64,000 nt of DNA from Clarkia xantiana subsp. parviflora. Lineage: Eukaryota; Streptophyta; Magnoliopsida; Myrtales; Onagraceae. Under the pieces are notes generated by a model. That model saw only the letters and a program-made list of their open reading frames with translations, made no database searches and was not told the origin of the DNA. The DNA lies in the NCBI GenBank assembly GCA_036873135.1, contig JAPTYO010000059.1, forward strand, positions 12,579,066-12,643,065, in the 5' to 3' direction. This document shows, one piece after another, positions 1 to 12,330 of the stretch. A program made the position numbers and the translations under genes. Positions within the stretch are counted from its first letter, which is position 1, and the number at the start of each line of letters is the position of its first letter.

Positions 1-2620
1 TCTGCAACACTTCTTGCCCTTCCATTGCCAAACAGCTTACTAACAATGTCCAGCACGAAATCTGTTGCAGAAGAGAGCCCCACACTCGTGATCAGTTTGC
101 CATCGATGACCACTTTAGCACGCTCAACTCCTTCAGTCGGGAGGTCGTTTTTGACTGATGATGGATGAGCCGTCACTCGCTTTCCCTAGATAACCAGACA
201 CAGCATGTGAGTTGTATAGCATGTATAGTAGCTAGAAACAGTGTTCCTAGGTTATACAATATCAAGATTTTCAGTGTTTCCTCAAAATATATATATAATT
301 CAACAAAAATTAGAAAGTAAAATACATGAGATCTTGTTATATATGCACATGAAACAGGATTTGGGTCTCTCCATTTAACTCAAATAGACTTCACCAATTT
401 CACTCTTCTTCTACTTTTTTTCTTAATAAAATAAATGAATCTCTTTGGTAACTAAATAAAGCCTTTGATTAGTACCTTCAGGAGGCCTTGTTTCTGTAGG
501 AGTACAAGTGAAGAGCAGATTGCACCGTATAGTCTTCCAGCAGCTTCTTGTTCTTTGAGCAGTTTCTTCAAAACTCTCGACTTACTAAGTCGTTCAGCCC
601 CTGCATTTCCTCCCTGGGAATTTCCCATGAATTAATTTTTTGCACAGGCAGAATTATAGTTCCTGACAGATCTAGTAAAATTATCTATATTGAGTTAAAT
701 AAATTCTTTTGTTTCTCACCGGAAGAATGATCAGATCATATACTGTCTCTGCAGCAGCACTAATTAACGTGTCAGCGACTATTCTCGTGCCTTGGGATGC
801 CATAACCTGAAGTTTTCTCTCAACTGAAGCAAGCACCACATCAACTTTGGCTCGCCTTAGGATATCTACAATGGTTATTACCTCAATTTCTTCACATCCA
901 TTTGCAATTGGAATTAGAATCTGCTTCAAATCACAAATAATCATAACTTGATAGCAACTCATTCATGATGAGTATGAGCTAGTGTTGAAAATGGATTATG
1001 AAGCATTCATCAAAATGAATACAACAATTCACGTGATAATGTCTACAGAAACCTGCAGATTTCCTAAAAAATCCGCTAAAACGACATAGTTTGCAACAAA
1101 ACTTACCCTAGGGGGGTGGTCCAAAGACCAGTCAACTTTGTTAAACTCTTCACTTCTAGAAATATCACCTGCATTCATCAGCTATAAACCAAAAGAGTAT
1201 CAACCATGAGTTTCTTCAAAGAATTTTGTAACATAGATTTCCAAGAAAGTATAGAAGAAGAAAGACCAACCAAGGTTTCTCCTACTTCTCTAGCAACAGA
1301 TTCCCCAAACAACTGATCAACTAAGCATAGAGCAAACTCAAATGAAGTGCCAGGACCACGGCTCGTTGTAAGCTCTCCAGAAACCTGAAGATTCGTCTTC
1401 ACAGCCCAAAAGGTGGGGAGATTGCTGTGGAAGGCAGGGTGGCAAGTAGTCTTGCAAGACAGACAAACTACGTAATGTAAGACGCCAAATCACTGTTATT
1501 ACTCTCAAAATATTGATTTTCGTTATTTAAAAGAGAAGAATGAATCACCTGTTTTCTTTTGAGAAGGCCCCATGGGAGAAGTGTTACTGCTGGAGCAGCA
1601 CATATAGCCCCATATAACCTCTTTTCCTCAGCTTGTTTGCTTGTGATTTTCCGAAGTATTTCGCAATCTCTTAAGCGAACTGATCCAGGCATTCCTCCCT
1701 AAACACATGCAATTCATCTTGGTTGAGAAGCATAAACTCGAGAATCGGGTTTCTAGTCTTTAATGGCATAGAGGCAATATCAGTGTCCAATTTTTCCACA
1801 ATGAGACAATGTTCATACATGGTTGTTACGAATCAATGACAGATACACCTATCTAGAAGAGAGATGATAAAATTGACACATCATTTTCACATACTCAAGT
1901 GCTATTTTTCTGGAGGTCTATATAATGAAGAATTGTGGAACTTTTTTTTTGGGGATCATTCATAAGAGCCTTCTGGATTGGTTCAATAAATGAACAACAC
2001 ACAAGCCGAACAACAAAAGCTCGAATATTCAATAACTAACCGGCAATGCCACAAGATCAAAGGTCTCATCGCAGCAGTTTGTTATGCAGGTATCAGCAAC
2101 AAGCTTGACACCACTAGAGGCTTCAACTTGAAGCTGAGGCTCAACTGAAGCCACAGTCACTTCTGCCCCTGCTCGTCGGAGGACATCGATCAATACAACA
2201 GCTTCTATTTCCTCAGTGCCAAATCCTATTGGTACAAGAACCTGTCATTGCATAAATCCAAATCCAAATCTCAAACTAAATGAATCATTTTGAATAACAT
2301 TGAATACTAATCAGCCACCAATTACTTCATCTTCACGAACTGGAGATGATGGTGTGTACGAAAAGTACCTTTTTAGTGGGTACATCAGGGTTTAAGGCGG
2401 TCATTGGAGTCGTCGCCGGCGAGAGTGGAATATGCGTCGTCGGAGGAGTTGTTAAAGCGGAATTTGTAGCGGATGTTCTATCTTTTCTTCTCAGTTTAGA
2501 GGCTGGAGAGGCTAGAGCTAAGCAAGAGGAAGAAACCGCTGGGACAAATACGGAGAACTTGCGCGAATAAGAGCTCAAATGAGAAGGGTTGACGGAGAAG
2601 AGAGACGCAAGAGATTCCAT
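1..2620 (-). CDS. DJ1C: Tandem DJ-1/PfpI domain protein, DJ1C-like, probably plastid-targeted (3' end outside window)
   Basis: Eight exons can be spliced on the minus strand: 2620-2369, 2241-2041, 1698-1549, 1450-1267, 1168-1107, 920-720, 613-476 and 185 to beyond position 1, giving at least 457 residues. Exon 1 encodes a Ser-rich, acid-poor leader of about 80 residues that looks like a plastid transit peptide. Two DJ-1 domains follow, about residues 84-265 and 283 to the end. Each has the Glu-containing EEIE motif after its first strand ([15 protein letters not shown]) and a nucleophile-elbow cysteine (YGAICAAP in exon 3, YGAICSSP in exon 7). Two-domain DJ-1 proteins are typical of plants, where they are linked to oxidative-stress protection, glyoxalase or deglycase activity and, for DJ1C, chloroplast development. 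DJ1C is favoured over DJ1A/B by the long leader and the TLLPWGLL and [14 protein letters not shown] motifs, as I recall that family. The exon 4 donor at 1266/1265 was chosen because it keeps the frame into the linker exon. The stop codon is not in the window. Confidence 0.85.
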
Positions 2621-2993
2621 TGCTTCTTCAGCACAGAAATGTCAAGCTCCGGCCGCCGCGGAGTATCTTATCTTCTTCTTCAACACTGCTTCGACGGCAG
2701 TTAAAAGAATTTATTCATTTAATTTAATTTGTTGTATTAATGAATGTGTGTTAAAAATTATAAGTGTCATTATAATACTCATTGTAACGAGGTTGTTATG
2801 ATCGGCATTCTAACGGTTAGATCGATTGAGGTAGGTTTGGGGATCGTACGATTTCACAAAATTTTACGAATTATTTCACATTTAAAATAGTTTATTTTTT
2901 TAATGTGAATATATTACTCAATATAATATCAAACCACCGAAATAATATTTAAAAGTATTTTAGACATTATTAATTAAATTATACACTTCTAAA

Positions 2994-3439
2994 CAGTGTT
3001 TTGAAAACCGGACCGGCAGTCGGACCGGGTCAGACCGCGAACCGGGTGTATCAGCGGTCCGGTTCTAATAATTTATAGGTATGCACAACAGAACCGGTTC
3101 GGTAGGATGAAACCGGGTTGGACCGGGTCGGGCCGGATAAACCGGCATCGGTCTGACCGGAAGAGAGAAGAATGTACTTTTTTTTGTTAAGAAAAGTATT
3201 AATTGGAGATACCAAGACTAGAACCCATGACCTCCTTTGAGAATTACAACATGCTACCACTGAACTAGATGACAACTTGTAAATATATTGACAGAAAAAT
3301 ATCTTATAAATATATTTCTAAATTCTAATCATTTCAAGCAATAAAACCGGATTGAACCGGGTTGAACCGGGTCGGACCGGTTAGACCGGGAACCGGTCAT
3401 CTTTCCGGTCCAAGGCCCGGTCCGATTTTCAAAACACTG
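2994..3439. mobile_element. hAT-type MITE, CCGG-rich
   Basis: A 446-bp element bounded by terminal inverted repeats: the left end starts CAGTGTTTTGAAAACCGGAC and the right end is its near-perfect reverse complement, finishing TTTTCAAAACACTG. It is flanked by an exact 8-bp duplication CTTCTAAA at 2986-2993 and 3440-3447. An 8-bp TSD and CAGTG-type ends are characteristic of hAT transposons. The interior is packed with degenerate ACCGG/GGACC motifs and has no transposase frame, so the copy is non-autonomous. It resembles the 34997-35580 element in internal composition. Confidence 0.88.
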
Positions 3440-3967
3440 CTTCTAAATAGACATCAAAGTCCAACAAAGTACTAATAACCTTAAATTAGTTCAAAGTTCA
3501 AACTTCTAATTATAATAATAATTGTCTATAACAACATTATCAACTCTATTTAAGTCTTCATCAGCTTCAAATGTTAAGCATACGCGATATTTTTATAATA
3601 TCATCTAAGTTCAAGTCCAATCACGTTGATCATTTAAGTTATAATTAGTCGAAATTCTACTTGTAAATAATTTGAAAATAAGAATTCAATCACAAAGAAA
3701 CGTATGAAGTATCAAGTTAATTATAAGAAACGTATATGCTTAATGCATCTTATGTAAACAAAGTTACTTGATTTATTAGAGACATATAAATGGAGATGAA
3801 TAAGAAATACAATATAATTTTTTTTGTTTTGAGATTTTATTTACCAATTAATTATTTATTATTAAAATATAATTAGAATTGTGTCATAAATAAGTATAAT
3901 GAGCCTCCAAATTGTAGTTAGTGGTTGAAATAAAAAAACAAAAAAAAAACTCAATCTATGTACGATT

Positions 3968-4150
3968 TTCATAGGATATTTTAGGATCACGATCCCAGAC
4001 CGATCCTAACCGATCCTGAATGGTCCTATGATCTGACGCTCGATCCTACTCTGATCCTAAGTGCTAGCGATCCTAGGAGCGATCCAGATCGATTTAGCCT
4101 TGTAGGATCTTAGGATCGTACGATCCTACGATCCGGATCGCGATCCTGAC
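3968..4150. repeat. Degenerate GATCC-rich repeat block
   Basis: About 180 bp made largely of overlapping GGATC/GATCC/GATCGT motifs, with a right edge reading ATCCTGACAACC. It looks like part of a transposon family with short internal palindromes, but I could not find a matching left terminus or a target-site duplication. It may be truncated. Confidence 0.4.
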
Positions 4151-5860
4151 AACCTTGATTGTACCTACTTTGACATAAAATTATCTTTTGTGTATTAAAT
4201 TAGAGTACATAAAAGTTATATTTAATTACAATGTATAAAATAAAAAATATTATAAAATGAAATATATATTTACAGATAATAAAATAATTGACGTGAACAT
4301 GTTGATACATTTTAAAGTTTATTTTTTAATAGTAAAGATGCGATTACAAAATTAAAGCGAAAACAGTTGATAGGATTATTGGATGAATTCAAGTGTCCGT
4401 ACTAACAGTAGTTGTTAGCATAACTAGGAAATTCAGAACAACAATGTAAGACACAAGCAAACGGTAATACCAAAATTAATAAAAAGATCAACTTAATAGT
4501 AAAACAAGTGAAAAAAATGGTGACGAGGACCATAACTGATTCAGCTGAAATATTAAAGCCATGAAGAAGAAATGAGATTCCTTTAAAGAAAATCTACTTA
4601 GTAGCAGCCTTACGTGACAAGCAATACAGGAAGGACACCAAATATGATAAAATCACATGAGTGGGTCGGAGTTGGTTCAGGTTACTTCGAGGTAGACAAT
4701 GTTAAAGACCAAGTTCCATGAACGAGGAATATCTGGGGATTAGTGCACGTTAGGGGTGCCGAAGAAAAACTCAGTTTTCTAGAATTATAGGTAATCTACA
4801 ATGACTAAATATGTTTGAAACATTATCAAAAATTGAAATGTGGGATTAGTTAATAATGTAGTTATTTTTTTTTTAATTGAAAATATGATTACGTAGACTT
4901 TGATTCCTCACAGTAAGGTGTAGATAGTATAAAATAATGGTCAATATCACAATATATACCCGTGCATCGACCCTCTCAACGTTATTGTTGGTGGAGGCGA
5001 CTGAATGTAGATCGAAATCCAGTAGGGGAGGGGACGGTAACAACAGAACATGAATGCAAACATGATGACTAAGAAACTAACTGGTCAACCGTGATGAGTA
5101 GGTAGTGATCCTGCAATTGGTATATATGGTAAAGTAACTGGTGATTTGGTGATTTGTAGTTCACTTATCACTGGAGAAGTTTTAGATCTAGTGACAACAT
5201 ATAATAAGCTGCCGATTGAATTGAAGAGTTAGATCTGGTATATTAGAAGCTTCACATCTGACAATAATAAGTTGTTGATGGAGCTTTCGTTTGTCGGTAG
5301 GTGGTTGATCGTTGGTGTTTTCCGAATTAGTTGATTTAAAAGTCTCTGGCAGGGGAATCTTATGATGTGCCAAGAGAGAAAGCTATCAACTTATCCTTTC
5401 GAATGTCGATGACAAAATGGGAAGATAGAGAGCTTATGCATAGTGCTACCTAATGTTCCATCACATTCTATAAAATCATTCATTTTAAAGTTTAGAACCA
5501 TCAATTAAAATTTTTGTCATCATCTACTTTAAAAAAATAATCAACAGACATTTAAGATCTTAGCAAAAGTAAAAATAAATATGCTACCAATAAAAAAAAT
5601 AGTAAAATTTTACTGTTGCATTTTCTGTTTCTTACTTTCATACTATTTTTCTCAGTTGGATCTTTACTAATAATCCTGACTGGACTTACTTATCCAAGTC
5701 CAGGTCTGCTCTGCCACGCGGACTGACAGATGGAAGAGGATATGAATTCCACATCAGATCGCGGGCACAAGCACTCATAAATTCGACCAGATGTTCAACC
5801 TCACCTTCCAGTGAGAACCATAGTCTGATTTGATCTTCTATACTACACTAGATCGGAGAA

Positions 5861-8800
5861 ATGCTTCGAGCTTTGATCAAGAGAGCAGCATCAGCTTCCG
5901 CAAATCCGCGTTGTTGGAATTCGATTCCCTTTTTGCAGTCAAGGGGGTTCGGCCTTGGTGTCCTCCCCGATGTCGTGGACCGCCACTTAGATGACTTCGT
6001 TCGCAATTCTACAGCCATGCACAGTCTCATCTCCGACCTCCAATCTCGCATCGACATGGTCTGTCCCTCCGCAACTTGCTCCTTTCTTAGCTGTAAACTG
6101 ATAATATCCTTGCTAAGAACGACTATTGATGCTGCAAGCTAATTAGCAGCATTTAAGTGAAAATGGATTCGGCCTGGATCATAAAACTATTGAATTGTTA
6201 GATGTTATGGCGTATCAATTCATTCGTCATGCCACAGTATTGTAGCAGCTATGTTGATCATATCGGAAATTGTTAGAAAATGAATTTTTTTTGGGAATGA
6301 TTGGTTCGGTGGTTGTAAAGCGCTCACATAAAGACTTGAACTAGGGAGTCACCTCAAAGCTACTGTATTTTTGAAGTTTTTGCCAATTGATGATATGGAT
6401 TTTCAATTTCTTGGTTAAGGTACTAGCCGGAGGAGGAACAGAGGCTGTGAAGAGGAACAGAAGCCGAAATAAGCTGCTTCCTAGAGAGAGAATCAACAGG
6501 ATAATTGACCCCGGTTCTTCTTTCCTTGAGCTCTCTCAGGTGCTTGGTTGCTACTTGATTGTTTTTTTACAGAAAAAAAAGACTTATTGATCCTTTGATA
6601 TTACTACTCGCAATTCTGTTTCAGTAAGTAAAAGGAAACTGGTAGGATTAGAAGAGTGGGTTAACAAAATCCTGACAACTATTACAATTATGAAGCGCAT
6701 GTTTCCTGTAAACTAATCTTTAGATAATCCAAAACTATTTGTTTGAAGAATTTTCTGTTTTGATCTTCCCAGGCACACTTTTTGAGTGAAAACAACCAGC
6801 AGATGGTCGATATTTTCGTTATTCATTGAAATTCAAGTACTAATTGTTAATAATTGTCGTATTAATTTCCTATATTCTTATCTTGCTTTATTATTAAAGC
6901 TTGCAGGCCATGAACTCTACGAGGAGTCCTTGCCATCTGCTGGAATTGTCACTGGGATTGGTCCTGTGCACGGACGGCTTTGTATGTTCATGGCTAATGA
7001 CCCTACTGTAAAAGGGGGTACTTATTTCCCGATCACTGTTAAGAAGCATCTTCGGGCACAAGAAATTGCTGCTCAGTGCAGATTGCCTTGTATATATCTT
7101 GTTGATAGCGGGGGAGCTTTTTTGCCAAAACAAGCTGAGGTGTTCCCAGACAAGGATAATTTTGGCAGAATTTTCTTTAATCAAGCTGTGATGTCTTCTG
7201 AGGGCATTCCTCAGATTGCACTTGTATTGGGTTCATGCACTGCTGGGGGCGCGTATATTCCTGCCATGGCTGATGAAAGCGTTATGGTAAAAGGAAATGG
7301 TACTATATTTCTTGCTGGGCCTCCGCTTGTAAAGGTTTGTTCCAGAGCCTTTTGTGGTGCTTGATGTCCAATTTGTATACCCACCATAACAAATCTATCA
7401 ATATTCTCAGAGTTAGTAAAAAAAAACCACTTCATAAGTTTTTTCATCGGCGTGAATTTTTTGTTATACTTGAACTCAATATAATCTGAAAGTAAGTTTC
7501 AGTAGGCTGCAACTGGAGAGGAGGTCTCCGCTGAGGATTTAGGTGGTGCAGCTGTACATTGCAAGACTTCAGGGGTTTCAGATTACTTTGCTCAAGGTAT
7601 TATCTTGCTGATCTAGCCATTTCTGTTTTTGGACATGTAGCGTGTCTTACAAAATATCCAGAATCTACATCTTAGTGTTTTGAAAGTTTTAATTCATGCA
7701 AGAGGAAATATAATTTCAATAATTTTCATGCAGACGAGCTTCATGGACTTGCTTTGGGAAGAAATATCATTAAGAACTTTCATATGGCTGGAAAACACGA
7801 GACATTTAGTAGGCTTCATGATGTCAGGACTGAAATTAAAGAGCCTTTATATGATGTAAAGGAGCTCCGATCCATTGCACCAACAGATCATAAGCAGGCC
7901 TTTGATATTCGCTCAGTAATTGCTCGGATTGTAGATGGAAGTGAATTTGATGAATTCAAGAAATTGTATGGAACTGTGAGTATATTTATGGATTTTTTTT
8001 TTATTATGTAGACTTTCTTTTCTGTAGGGCTCTGCTGATACTAATCTTTTGTTCGTAGACTCTTGTAACAGGATTTGCTCGGATTTATGGGCAGCCAGTG
8101 GGAATTATTGGAAATAATGGGATATTATTCAATGAATCTGCTCTAAAAGGAGCTCACTTCATTGAATTATGTTCTCAACGTAACATTCCCCTTGTCTTCC
8201 TTCAGAGCATCACTGGGTTTATGGTATGTGCAAATAATCTTTTTGGTCTTTTTAGTATGTGCTGTATAAAGCGGATTAAGTGGTACTCTTGGAAATCAAC
8301 TAAAACGGAACTGCTATTGTCGTTTGGTCATTTTCAAATGAAGCTGTAGCAAGGTCTACGAGAATACCTAGAAAACTACTTACTATATGTCTTTAGGAAG
8401 ATAAAGAGAACAGAAAAAGCAGGCAAATGAGTATTCTTTCAATAACCATTGGATCTAAGATTTCAAATTTAAGAGGAATGGGGATTAATTTAAGCAAGAT
8501 CAATGAGTGGCAGAAAGAATTCCAGTCATAGATCCGTGGAATTTATAATACTTTACATCTTTCATGTTTTTCTTGAAACCCGTGTTAGTAAGTAGTTAAA
8601 GTTTCATGTTCTTAAGTTTCCCAGAAAATATCCCTTGTTGAGATTGCATATTTTCTCACTTTCGTAGCAAACGAAAACCCGTTGATGTATGCTAGGTTGG
8701 ATCCAGATCAGAAGCAAATGGTATAGCAAAATCTGGTGCGAAAATGGTTATGGCAGTTTCCTGTGCTAAGGTATGTCTCCATCTTTCATCTGCTATATGT

Positions 8801-9756
8801 ATCTAAGCAAGCATAAGATGCTGTCTGAATTTTGCAGTTTCTGCTTGAAAATTGGTATAGCTATATTATTTTGGTAAATATAACTCTACTTTAACGGAAA
8901 AGCCAAAAGAAACACCAACATTTATGAAGCTTAGCACAAGTTTTTGATGATAGTAAAAAACTCCAACTGCCTTGATCGTAAATAAGCAATGAGCATATTT
9001 GAAAAAAACACAAGAATCTAAGGTAGTCAGTGTGTAGAATGCTCCATCAGTGGCTACAAATCGTCAGGCAATTGGTTTCTGCTTGAATTGCTTTGTCTTG
9101 TTCTTTTGTACATTCATATAGAGCAGGGGTGACAGTGTTCACAAATTGAAGAGCTGCTTATTTTGCAGGTTCCTAAAGTAACTGTTATTGTTGGGGGAAG
9201 TTTTGGTGCCGGAAACTACGCAATGTGTGGTCGTGCATATAATCCTAATTTCATGTTCTTGTGGCCAAATGCTCGAATTTCTGTCATGGGAGGTGCTCAG
9301 GTACTCTTTTGGCTTAATCTTGCTCAGGGCAACATTATTGTGTAAATAGCTTCTTAATGCACAACACTTTTGTCAATGATGACACCAGGCAGCAGGTGTG
9401 CTATCTCAAATAGAGAAAGCAAACAAGAAAAAGCAAGGTGCTAAGGTAATAATAAAACACTACCACTTGCCCAAAAATACCAAATGTGGTAGCAATAGGT
9501 ATTATGGACAATTTAGAGCAAAGTGTCAATCTCTATATTATTGGGGTTGCAGTGGACAAAGGAAGAAGAGGATGCATTCAAGGCAAAGGTTGTGGAGTCA
9601 TATGAGAGGGAAGGCAGCTCTTACTACTCAACTGCACGGCTCTGGGACGATGGAGTTATCGATCCTGCTGACACTCGAAGAATCTTGGGCCTCTCCATAT
9701 CCGCTGCCTTGAACCGAGCTCCAGAAGACACCAAGTTCGGTGTCTTCAGGATGTGA
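5861..9756 (+). CDS. MCCB: 3-methylcrotonyl-CoA carboxylase beta subunit, mitochondrial
   Basis: Ten exons: 5861-6058, 6420-6539, 6900-7334, 7506-7596, 7734-7975, 8059-8223, 8696-8770, 9169-9300, 9389-9445 and 9553-9756. They encode 572 residues, close to the usual plant size of about 590. This is the non-biotinylated carboxyltransferase subunit. It moves CO2 from biotin on the alpha subunit to 3-methylcrotonyl-CoA during leucine catabolism in mitochondria. An Arg/Ala/Ser-rich N-terminus without acidic residues fits a mitochondrial presequence. Conserved blocks are present in order: [79 protein letters not shown] and, at the C-terminus, [13 protein letters not shown]. All junctions are GT-AG and phases agree, so the copy looks intact. 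The start is the first ATG in the open frame of exon 1. Confidence 0.96.
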
Positions 9757-10173
9757 TACCAAAAAACTGGCCAGGGAAGGTAAAAAGTGCAAAACGAAAT
9801 GGAAGAAAGTGGAGATAGATTTGTGTAGATGAAGAAGCAGCAGCAGTTTAGTTGATGGAGGATATAAATAAGAATGTTGGTTTCAGTAGTTATCCATCTT
9901 CTTCTTGTGTATACAGGATGCAAGACTGCTCTGTTAATCAATTTTTTTTTGGCCAAAAGCTCTGTTAATCAACTGAAGACGTAATTAACAGGGCTTGATT
10001 CGTGGGGCGTCTTCTATTTAAAGTTTAAACCATTGCTAATTTTTTTTTTTTTTTTAATACTGTTTTTAATTGATTCGAGTCTTTTACCTGTTCTGAAGGG
10101 TGACAGTAATAATTTGTTACTGTGTTAGTAATAAAGTTAAAAAAAATAAGGAAAACAGTAAAATAATAAAAAA
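9757..10173. other. 3' flank of MCCB and spacer before tRNA-Arg
   Basis: About 415 bp holding the probable 3' UTR of the carboxylase gene, an oligo(T) run near 10040-10055, and AT-rich sequence ahead of the tRNA. No further gene is visible. Confidence 0.6.
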
Positions 10174-10246
10174 GCACCTGTGGCCTAATGGATAAGGCGT
10201 CTGACTTCTAATCAGACGATTGTGGGTTCGAGTCCCACCAGGTGTG
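10174..10246 (+). tRNA. tRNA-Arg (anticodon TCT)
   Basis: A 73-nt cloverleaf can be folded. The acceptor arm GCACCTG pairs with CAGGTGT (first pair G-U). The D arm contains GGCCTAATGGATAAGGC, and the anticodon stem TCTGA/TCAGA frames the loop CTTCTAA, giving anticodon TCT, which reads AGA. The T arm is GTGGG-TTCGAGT-CCCAC. No intron is seen. A run of eight T residues from 10250 follows the mature end and is a typical RNA polymerase III terminator. A-box-like and B-box-like (GGTTCGAGTCC) internal promoter sequences are present. Confidence 0.96.
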
Positions 10247-10249
10247 CTA

Positions 10250-10257
10250 TTTTTTTT
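10250..10257 (+). terminator. RNA polymerase III terminator of tRNA-Arg
   Basis: An uninterrupted T run begins 4 nt after the tRNA discriminator base, as expected for Pol III termination. Confidence 0.75.
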
Positions 10258-10310
10258 ATTTTTGACTTTTTTCATTCATTACCTATTTTCGGTTTATTAT
10301 ATTTTGTCCC

Positions 10311-10550
10311 AACGTATTCACTACCTATTGTTTGGTTTATTTTAATTTTGTCCCCAATGTTTCACTTTCTTTCACTATCAGTCCAACAGCCGCAATCGAT
10401 CTGATCCTTCTCACTTTCATCTACGTCTGTAACGTATTCACTACCTATTGTTTGGTTTATTTTAATTTTGTCCCCAATGTTTCACTTTCTTTCACTATCA
10501 GTCCAACAGCCGCAATCGATCTGATCCTTCTCACTTTCATCTACGTCTGT
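10311..10550. repeat. Perfect 120-bp tandem duplication upstream of the thioredoxin gene
   Basis: Two adjacent copies, 10311-10430 and 10431-10550, start with AACGTATTCACTACC and appear identical by eye. A third, degenerate fragment with the same CATTACCTATT...GGTTTATT pattern lies just upstream (about 10275-10310). The pair lies between the tRNA terminator and the thioredoxin start codon at 10665, so it falls in the promoter or 5' UTR of that gene. Confidence 0.93.
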
Positions 10551-10664
10551 AGCGTTTGGTGGCGAGTCTGCAGACAATAGACATTCATTAGCTCTTTCTT
10601 CTCCACCTTTCTCTACACATTAACTACCACGATCTGCCATTTCCTTACTCTCTCAATTCCAGCA

Positions 10665-12330
10665 ATGGCGTATGCTGCTTCCACTTCTCTGAGCTCGCCT
10701 CGCATCTCTTTGCAGAAGAATCTCAGCGCTACTGCCAGGCTCACTCCAAATCCCGCCCCCTTTCGATTCTCTTTTCCAGTCAGATCGCGTTCAGAAACGA
10801 AGCTTAGCTTTTCGGACGCTCCTCACCGCCTTCAAGTCCTTGCTGCGTGTCAACTCAAAGGTTACTGTTTCTTCTAGCTAGCTGCATTTGCTATTTCGGT
10901 CATTGCTACTCTCATTTGGTCTGGTTTCTGTCCGATTTCGTTACGCTTCAGTAGTTTTGTTTTTGTTACAGAATAGCACTACTTAAGATTAGTGTAACTA
11001 CCTGGATCGCTTGATATTCTGCCTCTCTGAGTCATATTCTGCCTACCTGGATCAATGTGGTTTTATACGAGGGTAAAATCTGTCTATTTTTATGATTCTG
11101 GAAAGCAAGGGTTGAAGGAATCTAATATCTGGAGTTAGATTAGGTTTAGGTGGGGAGCAATCTAAGTGACAGAGAGAGGAACTTAGGTCACTCACTGACT
11201 AGTGGTGAAAAAGTTCCTTAAAGAGCTACAAGCTTTTACGAGTAGAGATGCTTCTTCAGTTGACAGGTTGTGGTATTACATAATAGTGGTGAAAATTCTG
11301 ATGCGAAATCCGAATATCTGTTCTAGGAGAAAGATGATAGCTTTCTCCAAATATCCTATCAGAGTTGGTTCAAAGTCATAGTCATCCATTCTTTGGATGG
11401 GTAGATAATATGCTTTTGTTGCTCATTGGAGTAGTAAACATGACAATTTTTAAATACAAAAGGCGGCCACCGCTCTTGTTTCTAATATGACTACACCATT
11501 CTGGAAGTGGTTACTAGTTAGGAACTGTTGCAAGAGAGGCTTGCTTAGTAGTTGGAACTTTACCTATAGGTTGACCATGTAAACTCTTGAAAGTTTGTTT
11601 GCCTAAACAAAGTTTCCGCAGTCTTGGGGAGAAGAGGAAACTTGATCAAGATCTCCCAAAATGAGTAGTTTGTTTCAACTACTGCAAGAAAAACTATCTT
11701 CAGAATGAGATAAAATGTGCAGTATCTTTTGCTTTTCAATATTGGCTTTTCTTGTTTGTTAGCCCCTTTTTCTCTTAGTGTGGATAATCCCATTGTATTA
11801 GTGTACCATTCTTTGATTCAATGTACCTACCTGATAAACCTTCCAGTGTTCAACCTTTCACTAGGTTTACTTTCATTTGAGCTCTTTCCCATAATCCCAC
11901 AAGTTCTGGCACTTTCTGTTGCAATCATAAAGAAACCATGCTATTCTGCTTGAATCCATTACATGCACATGACATGGATATACTGATAATAACCAACATT
12001 CTGGATGCAGCTGATGAGGTTACAAGTGACTCTTGGGACAAACTGATCAAAAACAGCGAAGTCCCTGTGCTTGTTGAGTTTTATGCTCCCTGGTGTGGCC
12101 CCTGCAGAATGGTGCATCGGATTGTGGACGAGATTGCAGAAGAGTATGCTGGGAAAATCAAGTGCTTTGTGCTCGACACAGATAAGGATCTAGACATTGC
12201 TCACGAGTTTGAAATTAAGGCAGTTCCTGTGGTTGTCCTGTTTAAGAATGGAAGGAAGTATGAATCGGTTGTGGGGACCATGCCTAAGAGTTTCTACGTT
12301 GCTGCTATCAAGAGAGTCATGGATTCCTAA
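10665..12330 (+). CDS. TRXM3: m-type thioredoxin, TRX m3-like, plastid
   Basis: Two exons, 10665-10860 and 12011-12330, joined by an intron of about 1.15 kb, encode 171 residues. The first roughly 65 residues form a Ser/Arg-rich transit peptide ([17 protein letters not shown]...). The thioredoxin fold follows, with active site WCGPC at about residues 93-97 and the cis-Pro loop [12 protein letters not shown]. Thioredoxins reduce disulfides of target enzymes; m-types act in plastids and are reduced by ferredoxin-thioredoxin reductase. The sequence [14 protein letters not shown], the short C-terminus and the small intron number resemble m3, the divergent member that in Arabidopsis affects meristem plasmodesmatal transport. 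I recall that match rather than having aligned it. The intron phase (G|CT for Ala) supports the junction. A 120-bp tandem duplication lies upstream. Confidence 0.9.

Larger units (their letters stand above)
2621..5860. other. Intergenic region between DJ1C-like gene and MCCB
   Basis: This 3.2-kb AT-rich stretch separates two divergently transcribed genes, so it should hold both promoters. It contains one hAT-type MITE (2994-3439) and a block of degenerate GATCC/GGATC motifs (about 3968-4150). I see no other coding potential. The short open frames here have no recognisable domains or splice partners. Confidence 0.7.

Noticed and set aside
5188..5373. 61-codon minus-strand frame between DJ1C and MCCB
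   Set aside because: No recognisable domain, no supporting splice structure and composition like the surrounding intergenic DNA.
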